Of a stretch of 64,000 bases of DNA, positions 1-11,240 are shown in pieces. Source of the stretch: Antedon mediterranea (taxonomy: Eukaryota > Echinodermata > Crinoidea > Comatulida > Antedonidae); contig NC_092673.1 in NCBI RefSeq assembly GCF_964355755.1, forward strand, positions 11,229,001-11,293,000, in the 5' to 3' direction. Every line of letters begins with the position of its first letter. The stretch's first letter is position 1. The position numbers and the translations under genes were made by a program. The notes below the pieces were generated by a model. It saw only the letters and a program-made list of their open reading frames with translations, did no database searches and was not told the origin of the DNA.

Positions 1-117
1 TTAAATTGACCCAGGTTCTTCAACAAAAACTTGTTATTGCAATGTATCATTGAAAGATTAAAAAAAAAAAAATTCTCAATAATTACATTATAGGGGGAGG
101 GGGGAGAGGTATCCCTT

Positions 118-290
118 TTTTCGAGATTTCTCAAAAACAAAGTCTCCAATAAAAACTTCTCATTTTATTTATAGTAGTCTAGGTTTTCGAGAAATCTTAA
201 AAACAGAGACCCCAACAACCTTAACATTAGCTCATATAGGGGTCTCTGTTTTCGAGACACCAACAAATTTTTCTCAATATTACATTATAA
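118..290. mobile_element. Divergent fragment of the GGTCTC hairpin (Mutator-like) family
   Basis: Contains degraded copies of TTTTCGAGA...CAGAGACCCC and GGGGTCTCTGTTTTCGAGAC, interspersed with ACTTCTCATTTTAT-type spacers. This is the same pattern as the intact element at 12277-14821. No termini or target duplication were found, so it is an old fragment. Confidence 0.6.
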
Positions 291-626
291 AGGTAATTTC
301 AATAGTATAGCACATATGGCGTTTCATACATATAATACTTGGCCTATTTACATGACAAAAATCGAAACGCAGACTAGTGAACAAAGTAAAAAAAGACAAA
401 TTCGTAAGTCTATAAAACTGTCTGTACTTAACCGATGTAACAGATATGTTCTATTTAAATAATGTGAAAACAACATTTTGAGAAAATGACACTTATTGTA
501 CTTTTATGTATTTGGCCTCCCTACTAATAGCCTGACCGAACCCTCCCGTGATGAATTTCCGCATCTTCTGATGTTGCTATGAAGTGACGTCTTTCGGACT
601 TACAAAATAATGTAATTTTCATAATA
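291..626. other. Intergenic or intronic sequence, nothing recognised
   Basis: AT-rich sequence without coding signature, inverted repeats or tandem repeats that I can support. It lies between a Mutator-like fragment and the left inverted repeat of the foldback element. Confidence 0.4.
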
Positions 627-829
627 GTCCGGTGGCAGGAGGGGGGATATCACCACCCGAAAGGGACAAATTGCCATCCAACTTTTCTAGACCAGAATTT
701 TCCGTAGATTACGAATATGGAAGGTAATCGATCAGGATAGGAAGCGTTTTCGAGATATAAGGGGTCAAAGTTCAAAATTGACCAATATAAAAACATGCTA
801 TATCTCTGGAAATTCTGGACGTAGTGAGA

Positions 830-1330
830 TAATTTTGGTGTCAAATTGTTCACAATGTATATGTTTATATTAGCTCTAACAGAACTTTCTTTGAAAAATT
901 GACCGGAAACCCCATTGTTAGCAATTTTGACCTTTGACCTCTTTTTGCTATATCCAAGTAACGGCAGGTCGGAGATAATTAAAAATAGGAGCAAATTGTT
1001 CCCAAGATATACATTTATATTCAGTATAACAGATGATATTGCTTGAAAATGACCGGAAGTGTGGTTATTAACCTTTGACATAATTGAATAAGGTTATAAA
1101 AGCATAAATTAATAAATATTTGTCGTAAGGAGCCAATTTTGGTGTCAAATTGTTCACAATATACATGTTTATACTTGCCATAATGCAACATTTTTTTCCA
1201 AAAAATGACTGAAACACCTATTTTTCTGTAATTTTAACCTTTGACCTGTTCTCATCTAAATAATGACATGGCATAGAGATTTCTAACGGCAAATTGTTTA
1301 TAATAGATATTTTTAGTCAATCTAATAGAT
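830..1330. repeat. Degenerate tandem repeat, about 165-bp unit
   Basis: About three units starting near 835, 985 and 1138, each with a variant of GGTGTCAAATTGTTCACAAT, then a poorly conserved AT-rich stretch, then GAAAAATGACCGGAA and AACCTTTGACCT. The same unit occurs, dispersed, at 50280-50530 and in the opposite orientation at 44860-45125. Confidence 0.65.
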
Positions 1331-1529
1331 TATACTGTTTGAAAAATACAAGTGTGATTATTGCATTGAAATCCTGTACATAAGAGCCTATCAGGGCGGA
1401 TTTAATTCAAAGAGGTGTGGAAGGGGAATAATACTATTACTATACAGTACAATGTCTTTCTTTTGAGCAATTTCAATCAGGTATCCATGTATCTCCAATA
1501 AACGGAATGTACGGCTCATAGAGAATTCA

Positions 1530-2900
1530 GAAGTTACCCTTGGTTCATTTTGGCAAATCCATATGGGTTCCTTTTAAAAGGATTGAGGGTGCACAGACAG
1601 GCTTTTCCCATGGCTTAATATTGGAACCTACAGTTTTAGTTACCCGATATATTTCTAACACAGTAACTTATGTAGCCAAATGCATTGATCCGATACAGGA
1701 GCCAAATGTAGAACTGAACATACAGTAGAGAACCACAGAAGGGTCTAAATAGATGACCTGCTGTTGTTTCATTTTAGGCAAAATCCAAATCGGTTCCTTA
1801 AGGATCGAGAGTGCACAGGCAGCTTTATTCCATGTGCCTGTCTATATAAACCCACATTGTCACCCCCTATATTTCCATTATGAGGCTTAATGTCCATGGA
1901 TGACCGGCCCTTGGGTTAATTTGGGCAAATCCATAAGTGTTCCTTAAGGATCGAGAGTGCAAGGCAGCTTTATTCCATGGGCCCCGCCTGTCTATCATGA
2001 ACCCGCAGTGTCACCCGTTATATGTCCATTATGGGGCTTAATGTCCATCCAGGGAGGACCGGCCTTTGGGGGTTAATTTGGGCAAATCCATAAGTGTTCC
2101 TTAAGGATCGAGAGTGCACAGGCAGCTTTATTCCATGTGCCTGTCTATATAAACCCACAGTGTCACCCATTATATTTCCATTATGGGGCTTAATGTCCAT
2201 ACATGGAGGACCGGCCCTTAGGTTAATTTGGGCAAATCCATAAGTGTTCCTTAAGGATCGAGAGTGCACAGGCAGCTTTATTCCATGGTTCTGCCTGTCT
2301 ATATAAACCCACAGTGTCACCCATTATATTTCCATTATGGGACTTAATGTCCATGGAGGACCGGCCCTTGGGTTAATTTGGGCAAATCCATAAATTTTTC
2401 TTAAGGATCGAGAGTGCACAGCAGGCAGCTTAATTCATGGGCCACGCCTGTCTATATGAACTCACAGTGTCACCCCTTATATTTCCATTATGGAGCTTAA
2501 TGTCCATCCATGGAGAACGACCGGCCCTTGGGTTACTTTGGGCAAATCCATAAAATGTTCCTTATGGATGATCGAGGGTGCACACAGGGATATGAACTCA
2601 CATTTTCACTCCACATACATTATTTCCAATATAGGGTCTCTTGTAGTAGCCCCACATAGAGAACCCCGAAAGGTCCATGAAGGATCGGCCCTTGGGTTCA
2701 TTGGGGAAAATCCATAAATGTTATTTAAAGATTGAGGGTGCACATTTAGTTTTATTCCATAGTTCATCTATGAACTATTTACCCCATACTAATTGCTAAT
2801 ACAGGGCCTTTAGTAGAAGCACACCACATAGAGATCCCAGGGTCCTTAGAGGGTTCATTCGGGCAAATCCATATGGGTTATTTTAGAATCCTTTGTATAC
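1530..2900. repeat. Tandem array, about 150-160-bp unit, roughly nine copies
   Basis: Each unit contains TTTGGGCAAATCCATAAGTG, CTTAAGGATCGAGAGTGCA, a CAGGCAGCTTTATTCCATG-like stretch, CCATTATGGGGCTTAATGTC and GACCGGCCCTTGGG. The GGGCAAATCCATA mark occurs near 1549, 1920, 2079, 2228, 2379, 2538 and 2855, with weaker copies near 1780 and 2705. The central units are the most alike and the outer ones most diverged, as expected from unequal exchange. Open frames across the array are not genes. Confidence 0.85.
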
Positions 2901-3229
2901 AGGAAACTCTTTCCTGTATGGACCAAACTATATCAAAAGTGTGGTCTGTCTGTGTAGTGAGTTGTGGATTGAGTTTGGCCACCTGGATCTGCCTATGCCC
3001 TATCCTGTACGAATTGGTATTCTCTGGTTCTGATGAATAGTTTATTTTCCAAAAACGAATATTGTAGCCCTAATAAATGCAACTGTATAGTGGCAAATCA
3101 TTGAAGGTCAGCGCAACATTTTAACATCATAACTAAACATTTTAATCGTCATACTATTAAATATATTATTTATTTTACAGTATTATATTAATACATTAAA
3201 AATAATGCGCACTAGAAAAAATATAAAAA

Positions 3230-4182
3230 TACCATAACTTCACTGATCAAATAACGTGATTACATTTATGAACATCGATCTCATAGTTTGAATAACTTTG
3301 CATTATTTAGTATATCATTTGTTCAAATGTTGACCTTTGACCCATGTCAACTTGTGTAATGATAAATGTGCTCTTTTGATTGTGTATGATTGATAGATGT
3401 CTTAACAGAATGATAAAACATAACATTTTGTCTTAAATGTTAGTTTTTATTTGGTTTTAAATGCAAATTGTGTGATTGGTCAATATTGACATTTGACCTT
3501 TAATTGCAAAGTATTTGTTTTATAAGGCGACTGAATAACCCCATACAATACCTATAACCATACAAATGTATTAAAAGACCAAATTGAACTTTAATAAATT
3601 GGTTATAATATATATGTATATAATACATTGTTATAATTGGTCAATTTTGAACTTTGACCCCTTACCTCTTCCTATTCGCTTCCTATCCTGATCGAAGTCT
3701 GATTTGATTAAATACAGTATAATATTATAATGAAATAACATAACTTTACTAATCAAATAATTTGATTACTTGTAAAACCATCAATATCATAGTTTGGACA
3801 GCTTTGCATTTATTTGTTAACTAATACGCGTATTAAAATGTTGACCTTTGACCTTATGTCAAGTGATGAAATTGACCTTATGTCAACTGATGAAACGATG
3901 TATTCGCTCTTTTACATTGCGTATGATTGATTAACAGGATGAGAAAACCTCCAATTTTTATTAAATATTAGTTTTTATTTGGTTTTATAGGTACGTTCTA
4001 TGATTGGTCAATATTGACATTTGACCCTTAATCACAAAGGATTTTTTTTTCATAAGGTGATTGAATAGACACTTATAATAATAAAAATGTAATAAAAGAC
4101 CAAATTGTGCTTCAATAAATTTGTTATAATACATATACATAATACATTGTTGTAATTGGTCAATTTTGAACTTTGACCCCTT
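3230..4182. repeat. Two tandem 450-500-bp copies containing TGACCTTTGACC motifs
   Basis: The block at about 3230-3665 recurs at about 3735-4182: ACTTCACTGATCAAATAA, CATAGTTTG, GTTGACCTTTGACC, TTTATTTGGTTTTA, GGTCAATATTGACATTTGAC and TTTTGAACTTTGACCCCTTA appear in the same order in both. The recurrent half-site pair TGACCTTTGACC matches a DR1 nuclear-receptor element by sequence. Confidence 0.75.
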
Positions 4183-4315
4183 ATATCTCAAAAACGCTTC
4201 CTAGCCTGATCGATTACCTTCCATATTCGTAATCTACGGAAAATTCTAGTCTAGAAAAGTTGGATGGCAATTTGTCCCCTTTCGGGTGGTGATTCCCCCT
4301 CCTGCCACCGGACTA

Positions 4316-5214
4316 TAAGGTTAAAGACCCCTTCCCTGCAATTTTGGACGTTTTTTTGGAAAATAATACATATATATCACTTTAAAAACATTAAACCATG
4401 TCATTCCTTGTCTTAAATGTACGTTTTATGGTAAATTATGATAAAAAGTGAGAAACAATGCACTACCTAAGTAGCTCGCGGCGATCGACCTCTCGTGGAC
4501 GGTCTTAGGCCTAGCCTAGCTAGGCTTAGTTTTGTAGGCCTAGCTGGTAAACATCGATAACGTACGAACATCGTACGCTAGCTATATACCTAGCCTGACG
4601 TTGTATATTTGCTGCATTAATTGTCTTTCTATTTTTACCAGACTCCGTTGATACAAATTGGGGAAAACCCGGTATTTTCGCTGAAAAGTTAGGAGTCTTC
4701 CATTTGTTTTGGCTTCACGATCGATCGAAAAGTGGGCGAATTACAGGTGAAAAACAAAAATATCAATCCGCGCGCAATGCATTTTGGGATTTATAGCGGG
4801 CCGCTATAATTATTAGAATCGATTTATTTTTCACATTTTTAACCGTATAAAGACGAAAAAAGTTATCGCAATAGGACCATATAGTATTATTTTTACATTA
4901 AATATAGTTTGTGATCTTAAATTAGATCTAAAAAACGTAGGGAATGGGGCTTTAATAAACATGATTTGCATTATTATATACAGCATAACACATACAAATG
5001 GATATCGAATTAAGCTCTAAAAATAGATATTTCAGTCTTAAATATCTGGCCAAAAACTCAATAACTGTTACCTTTTATAAACCTCGTTTAAAAAGCTTTT
5101 TAGATTTAGCCTGCCTCTTCCAGGACTAAAAAAACTGATAAAAATCCGTCTTGATAAAGTTTGGTTGAAGAATACAAGCATGAGTAATGTATATAAAATA
5201 TAAGATTGACTTAC
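4316..5214. other. Intron or intergenic DNA left of the last PTDSS1 exon
   Basis: No coding exon was recognised. It contains TAGGCCTA-type palindromes near 4505-4550 and nothing else I can name. It should be intron between exon 6 and the next PTDSS1 exon. Confidence 0.4.
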
Positions 5215-5280
5215 GTAAAAACCCACAGCTGTGTTCCAACACGTTTACAAGCTGGGTCTGTTACAAAAGTATAATATTGC
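5215..5280 (-). CDS. PTDSS1: PTDSS1 exon 6 of 6 in window
   Basis: A 66-base exon with acceptor ...tttttag and donor GTAAGT. The first base completes Arg from exon 5; 21 codons follow, encoding QYYTFVTDPACKRVGTQLWV and F, and the last two bases (AC) begin the next codon. Human PTDSS1 reads [20 protein letters not shown] at about 336-355. The Gln of GTQ, the position of a Lenz-Majewski substitution (353, from memory), is conserved. The following exons (GFLEAIVCIKFG region and the C-terminal tail) were not found in the first 5.2 kb and should lie beyond the left edge. Confidence 0.94.
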
Positions 5281-5609
5281 CTAAAAAATAAAATCATTTT
5301 TGCATGTGAATATATTTTGTTCAAGGTGGTTTATAGGCGGTAGGGGGAAAGGTTTATTCGAGGCATTTATTTTTTTGTGTGTACTATGATAACATGTGTA
5401 AACAATTAAATACCCCTATATATATGAAAAAATACAATGAAAACACAATTAATATCAAAATACAAAAATGGTGAATTGTAGATCATGGAATTATGTCAAT
5501 GAAAACTACGACAATTTAGGAATATGTTATAATACAATATTGTATACTATAAGGTATGCATTTTTATATTTAAAAACCTATCAATTAAGATAATATTACA
5601 AATGATTAC

Positions 5610-5722
5610 CTTAGAGTTGGTGTAACCATCAATACAATAAGTATGATACGGATAAGTGCAACAATATGATTGTCTGGGTACACAAAGATGTGGCGGAAGA
5701 AAAAGGTGTTTAGTTCAGCAAC
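5610..5722 (-). CDS. PTDSS1: PTDSS1 exon 5 of 6 in window
   Basis: A 113-base exon (37 codons plus two bases) with acceptor ...ttcttcag and donor GTAATC. It encodes VAELNTFFFRHIFVYPDNH, then a hydrophobic membrane segment and ends VTPTL plus the first two bases of an Arg codon. Human PTDSS1 has [20 protein letters not shown]...TAPTVR at about 298-336. The ELNTFF motif is shared by PTDSS1 and PTDSS2. The 329-base intron to exon 6 is the only short intron in the window, and it is free of recognisable transposons. Confidence 0.94.
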
Positions 5723-5794
5723 CTGAAGAACAAACAAACATTTTGGTTTATTTTATTGCTAAGGTCAAGTCTGGGGGTCACTTTATCAAGTCTA

Positions 5795-6740
5795 CCGTAT
5801 ATTTTGGTGTATAAGTCGCACCTGTGTATAAGACGCACCCCCTAACTGAGAGTAAAATATCGGTATTTTTTATACAGTCGATGTATAAGACGCACTTTAT
5901 ATTTCATCAAAACAATGTTTTTCTAAATTGTAATCAATATTATTGTAATATATTTTGTTATTTTTTTTTTTTTTTTTTTTTCATTTCATTTATTTCAATA
6001 TCATTATCGCAGCCTTAGCTGAATTACAAAGATATTTACATTTGTTCAATATTATATCTACAACTGCGTCCTTTATTTAGGTTTTTTCTTACCTAGGCTC
6101 GGTCGCGGCCCAGCCTCAACAAGAAGGGAAGTCCCACATTCCGTCAGTTCTTTCTAACTTGTTATTCATGAGTTTCGCACCCGCAACATCGAGTGCATGA
6201 CAGTGTGTGTAACACGCACGTGTGTGGTGGACTAGCCTCGCTCGGTCATTTTGAGAGGGTGCACGTTTTCGGACAATCGTATTCGATTAGTATCTATGTA
6301 TCCGAGAAGTGTGTACGCTAGGTCCATGCTTAATCAACTGGAGAATATACTAGTCGAATACCGTACACCATGTGGCCGCCAAGAAGGGCTTGTGCTGAGG
6401 GTACGGCAGTCGGCCGTATAATACTATTCCAATCGTAAACGTTTACAAATGAAATTTTATCGGAGTGCCTAAAACAGCTCCATAATGAAGAAATCTTTTC
6501 ATCATATTTTTAGTATAACATCACGCTAAAAAACACGCTTGAAAACTAGGCAGAATTAGGTTGCCGTTACGTTAGTACACTGTAGCTAGGCCTAGCCTAC
6601 TCAGGCCTAGCCAACGTCAACGAGGAGACAATAGTACAATCTGTGTGGTGAGGCAGTTATGTTCAGTGTATAAGACGCACCCTTAATTTAGAGGTCAAAT
6701 TTGCATGTCAAAAGTGCGACTTGTACACCGAAATAAACGG
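5795..6740. mobile_element. TA-flanked inverted-repeat element, 'GTATAAGTCGCAC' family, copy 1
   Basis: Begins CCGTATATTTTGGTGTATAA and ends with the inverted CTTGTACACCGAAATAAACG plus G, flanked by TA on both sides (5793-5794, 6741-6742). GTATAAGACGCAC recurs just inside both ends. No transposase is present. The TA duplication fits the Tc1/mariner superfamily. Related copies lie at 26741 (left end only), 43864-44619 and 47074-48181, with a more distant relative at 45699-46604. Relative to the copy at 43864, this one contains extra sequence at about 5920-6085 (next entry). Confidence 0.85.
5950..6085. repeat. T-rich tract and LINE/SINE 3' tail-like insertion
   Basis: A run of about 20 T followed by CATTTCATTTATTTCAATAT and CAGCCTTAGCTGAATTACAA. 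It resembles the 3' tail of the CR1-like LINE at 41538-41680 (CATTTCATTTTATTTC..., TGTAGCTGAGCC). The sister copy of the host element at 43864 lacks it. It is likely the minus-strand 3' end of a retroposed element. Confidence 0.5.
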
Positions 6741-7141
6741 TAGATACTTCAAGTGTAAAGTATCCTATTGCAAACAAAAACTGAATTATTATAATACTGG
6801 CCTATGTTTTAACAGCAAGAACAAATTGATTATTGAACAAGAATTTACAGATTACTGTCTACAGTACATGCATCATAATACTGTATTATCAGCAAATTTT
6901 TTCATAGACACTCTTCTCCCAGGCATGCTTTGGGATTTGTAATTTTAGCATGACCTGTCCTAGTTTACAAAAAACAAAAAACTTCGGCCTATAGAACTAT
7001 AACTGCTGCTTGCGTTCAGTTTAATAAAATCCTAATTTTCAAAATACCATCGTACAATTTTCTCAATTTGTAAGCACATCTAACATTGTTAATTAACGGA
7101 TCATGCTGATAGGGAGAAGTATGTACAATATTTAAAAAGAA

Positions 7142-8502
7142 CTAGATTTGAACTCGCCACTTTCATTTGGTTTGGTTATCCGCGCAAACGCAACATGCAC
7201 ACATACGTTGTTAAAATATGAATGCCGACAATTATTATGCCATCCTATGAGTATGACATGAACTAAATATGTTTACAGTGCTGACACTGACAGCATATTA
7301 CAGTATTTACAGAATACACTGTATGTTAAATACAGCGTACTGTAGCATAGATGAAATTACGAGACCTATATTTTAAATCCAATTTCTAATACGATGACAT
7401 CATCAAATTGACATATAAAGATAACTATTTTTGAAGATAATTATCTAATGAAGAATTTTGGGCACGCAAAACTGAGATGCGTTTTATTTAAAACGCGATG
7501 AACTTTCACAAAAGAGATGAAAATCTGACTTTTTGAATTCAACTGGCCATATGATGACATAATGACATCAGATACACAACAATTTTATATGAATTCATAT
7601 CTGCAACAGCTTCCATAATAAGTTTTAATCATGTGGGTCACTTTTCATTCTAATGAGCTGTAACAGATTAAAATATACTGTAAAGATGAAATTAAGTAAT
7701 TTAGAGAATAGATTGAGAAAGAACGTATTAAAATCTAGGAGAAAACGGGAAACGCATTAGCGCGATGCGTTCTATTAAATTGGATTAACTAGTACAAAAG
7801 CAAAAACATTGTTATTTTTAAAATTTGAGTGGCCATATACTGTAATATGGTGATGTCAAAACAACCAGTAGGTACACATTTTATATGAATTGATATCTAC
7901 AACTCATCAGCTTCCATAATAATTTTTTTTTAATGGGTGTAACCAGCCATCATGAGCAGCTATAACTGAATAATAGTTATATTTTGTAACAAATTTGCAT
8001 TAAATTACCTATTCTTTAGCACACATGCATCATTAATTTCCAATAAAAGTCCATCAAAATGAATAAAATTTACTAAAGTATGTATGAAAAACAAAATGTT
8101 CAAAATGACCTGAAATGTACGCGAAATTGATTACAAATTAATTTTGAAATTTCAAATACGCGTACTCGCATAATTGTTTGCGTAGCACGTCATATTTATG
8201 TCAAAAGATGCTCCATAGTTTGAAATACACTTTCGTAAAATTTCATTGAAAAATACATTTTTGTTCAGAATTTATGAGCAACCAAAAAATGTCATAAAAT
8301 CGGGCGAAATTCACGCTGCACGACTCTTAACGCCATATAACAAAGTTTCTTGCACATTTACAGCTACAGGTCAATCTCATGACAAAGTTATACAATCTGA
8401 TGTTGACCAGATATGCTGCGAACAAAATTTGTGGAAAGAAAGAATATAGAAAAAAAAAAGGCAGTGACAACAAGGGTTTATCTGCCAAGTGCGGATAACC
8501 AA
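7142..8502 (+). mobile_element. Helitron-like element D (divergent member)
   Basis: Begins A|CTAGATTTGAACTCGCC, followed by GGTTATCCGCG, and ends with the imperfect hairpin formed by TTTATCTGCC...GTGCGGATAACC, then CCAA|T. The interior keeps the order of blocks seen in the 52196 and 62300 copies (GGCCATATGATGACAT, CATATCTGCAAC, GCGCGATGCG, GAAATTCACGCTGCACGACT). No Rep/helicase gene is present, so it is non-autonomous. Assignment rests on the end structure and A|T site, not on homology search. Confidence 0.65.
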
Positions 8503-9380
8503 TTACTCAAATTGTAGGATATATAATAGGTTTTGCCAATGCATAACACCATAACAGTGTATGCATAAAAGTGTCAACGGAATTAGAGTAATTTTATATC
8601 TCTGCTGCACAGGCTAAATATCATCATTATTACTTTCTGTGTTTACTTTACATCAACTGCAAGAATTTTTTTTTTTGACAAACAAAATGAACTATACTTT
8701 CATTCAAATAATTAATTGTATGCACCAACTTGCAAACTGTTTTGGATATGAAATTACCAGTTTAATTTTTCCACCAAAATTGAGCATGAAATATGATACA
8801 TGAAAATTAAAAAAGTAGTCTTTATACAGTGTCATATTTTCAGTATATTAACCACAGATGGGTACATTAATTGGAAGACACAGGTATGATTGCCAAAAAA
8901 GATGAACATAATTTGGGGTGTGTAGAAAGCGACGACCTCGAATTGGACGACCCCAACGACCCGGGCGACCTCGAATTGAACGACCTCGAATTGAACGACC
9001 CATAACACGAAACCGACGACCCCTATAGCCTAGCCTAGGCCTAAGTGTGGTATAACATCCCGAAGCCGAACATAGCCAAAGATCTTTAAACTATACCTTA
9101 TTATATAATACTCGCAAGCAGCAATTGATTGAAAAAATACAGAAATATCGCCATTTGATACTGATTGTGTCGACACGAACAAACGAAAAGATATGGAACG
9201 CCAAGAGTGCATCATTAAAACTGCATTCGACATATTAAAAATAAATTAAAAAGAAATAAATATTATACAATACATGGTTAAACCATGGACGTATAATTAC
9301 ATCTCGTCTTCTTATAACGAACACTATAGGCCTACCAAGCAGCGTAACATGTGCATGGCCATGGGGGGGGATATGACCGG

Positions 9381-10162
9381 TTGGGCCGCCGACAAGTAGT
9401 TGAGCCGCCGGTAATTTCTATGAAACGGCCAGTGTGTCTTTTACGACATTTCGCGTAGTGATAGAGTGGTGTCCTAGTAGGCCCTACATAAGTTCATGGT
9501 CTTTAGGTTTATTGTGTCATGAAAATAAATAATAATTACATACTACAATTTTGTTGGTTTGAAACAGCAAAGGAAAGTAGTCATATTTAATAATTTAATT
9601 GTTTTTAATCTTTCAAGGTAAAAATGCAGTGCACTCCATAATATTTTTCTCGTGTGTATGCCTACCACGTAAAATCACGTTGTCTCCCAGGACTAATGAG
9701 TATTGATATTCTTCGAATGAGGTTAAATAATTATTATTTTTTATTTACTATCTTTTAATATCATATTTTATTGAATTTTACAATGTTAATACACAAAATA
9801 TTTTACTAAAAAACGGTGATTTTATGCAATTATTTTACTTTAACTGCCGCCTGAGGGGGCAACATGTTTACGTCATTTTTGGCTAAAAACGATCATTTTC
9901 GGTCATGTTTTAGGCCTTATATTTTGGAATCTACAAGTCAGATATTCGTAATTATTTCTCTTTAATTATAATATTTAATAATATATACTAAAAACCGTGA
10001 TATATAAACTTTGGAATATACATCGTTATATCTAATAATTAATATGAATAGAACTTCTATTAAATAGAAACGAGCACCGGCGAAAGTAAGCATTTGGCGT
10101 TTCATAGAAAATAACGTTTTTCTGGCGGCGCCTCAACTTGTCGGCAGCTCAACTTGGCCTAA
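9381..10162. mobile_element. Nested inverted-repeat element inside Mutator-like element 1
   Basis: The left end TTGGGCCGCCGACAAGTAGT is matched by the inverted right end (GCCGACAAG, TTGAGGCGCC, TTTCTATGAAACGCC). The interior is AT-rich with no coding potential. Ends are approximate and no clear target duplication was identified. Confidence 0.55.
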
Positions 10163-10204
10163 TCCTGCATGGGGAGGGCCATAAAAGCTTTACATTTCAC
10201 ACAT

Positions 10205-10325
10205 GCATTGTATACGGTCAAACCATGGAGGTATAAAAATATTTTTACCAAACCATGGAGCTGGTCAAACCATGGAGCTGGTCAAACCATGGAGGTAATA
10301 CCTCCGTGGTCAAACCTTACCTGCC
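10205..10325. repeat. GGTCAAACCATGGAG short repeats
   Basis: Four to five copies of (G)TCAAACCATGGAG within about 100 bases, with an inverted partner CCTCCGTGGTCAAACC. Related TTAAACCATGGACGTATAAT occurs at 9273 and, as near-palindromes, around 16715-16755 and 17735-17775. Confidence 0.6.
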
Positions 10326-10712
10326 GCTGAAAAAGGGGCCTGGTTTGCCATGTTTATGATATTTCGTGTGCTAATCGAGTCGAATGCAGTTTTAATGATG
10401 CATTCTTGGCGTTCCATATCTGTTCGTTTGTTCGTGTCGACACATTCAGTATCAAATGGCGATATTTCTGTATTTTTTATCAATTGCTTGCTTGCGAGTA
10501 TTATATAAGGTATGGTTTAAAGATCTTTGGTTATGTTCGGCTTCGTGATGTTATATCATACTTAGGGCTAGGCTAGGCTATTATAGGGGTCGTCGGTTTC
10601 GTGTTATGGGTCGTCCAAGTCGAGGTCGCCCGGGTCGTTGGGGTCGTCCAATTCGAGGTCGTCGCTTTCTACACACCCACATAATTTGATATCTGACAGT
10701 AGTGACACATAC

Positions 10713-10854
10713 CATTGTTACCAGAACCAATATGTAGACAGCAATAATTCTCATGTAAGATGAATGAGGGTCAAGCCATCTCACATGGGTCCAACTTGCA
10801 GGAGTAAATTGTAAAACTGCACGTCGAATTTTACCAGAAGTTGATCGAATATCC
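10713..10854 (-). CDS. PTDSS1: PTDSS1 exon 4 of 6 in window (FTPASW motif)
   Basis: A 142-base exon with acceptor ...tctttcag and donor GTATGT. Its first base completes the Lys codon begun in exon 3; 47 codons follow, reading [20 protein letters not shown], then WTHVRWLDP and a hydrophobic end VYILVLVTM. Human PTDSS1 has [26 protein letters not shown]-type sequence at about residues 252-298. The Leu and Pro positions altered in Lenz-Majewski syndrome (265 and 269, from memory) are conserved. A second GT nine bases earlier (after VL) would drop three residues; GTATGT restores the exact family length and is preferred. Downstream, only 34 intron bases separate this exon from a Mutator-like insertion ending at 10678. 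Confidence 0.95.
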
Positions 10855-11240
10855 CTGAAAGATTTTTCAAATATATTTCATTCTATAAGTCGCTAAGTAA
10901 TGAACAATAATGTGCATGCAGATGATAGTTTAAAAAAGTATGTATGTGGTGAGGAGGCATCATTTGAGGCTTGCAGCCTCTTAGAAATTGTATTGATGAT
11001 CTACGGTTCATCAAAAGGTATGTTCCAATCCTCTCAATTGTGTTCATTTCCTTTAAAAAATCCAGAACAAATCATGCCCACTTGACCCTATTCCAAAGGA
11101 ATGCTGTGATCCAATTGCCCCAGTCATTACTTGTATCACCAACTGCTTGTATGTAAATGGAGAGTTCACATTTCATTTAACAGTGTCAGGATTTTTAGCA
11201 CATTTCAATGTTATTACTAAGCTGGTTGAGACTATGGCTA

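Larger units (their letters stand above)
627..4313. mobile_element. 3.7 kb foldback/TIR element with internal tandem arrays
   Basis: The first about 170 bases (GTCCGGTGGCAGGAGGGGG...) reappear inverted at 4140-4313 with few differences, and TA dinucleotides flank both ends (625-626 and 4314-4315). The TA flanks suggest a Tc1/mariner-type target, by inference. No transposase is encoded; the 143-aa open frame at 650-1081 is a chance reading through the inverted repeat. The interior is built of three blocks of tandem repeats, listed separately. Confidence 0.7.
8916..10678. mobile_element. Mutator-like TIR element 1 (1.76 kb) next to PTDSS1 exon 4
   Basis: About 330-bp terminal inverted repeats beginning GGGTGTGTAGAAAGCGACGA, with internal tandem CGACCTCGAATTG motifs. 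A perfect 10-bp direct repeat ACATAATTTG flanks it (8906-8915 and 10679-10688). Ten-base duplications and long TIRs are typical of Mutator-like elements. No transposase is present. The open frames at 9030-9233 and 10581-10784 read through the TIRs; the latter also runs into exon 4. It carries a nested inverted-repeat element and CATGG motif repeats. Confidence 0.82.

Noticed and set aside
2018-2320. 100-codon minus-strand frame with two similar halves
   Set aside because: Lies in the 155-bp tandem array; no conserved domain.
10581-10784. 67-codon minus-strand frame as a small protein
   Set aside because: It is the end of PTDSS1 exon 4 read through into the intron and the Mutator-like TIR.
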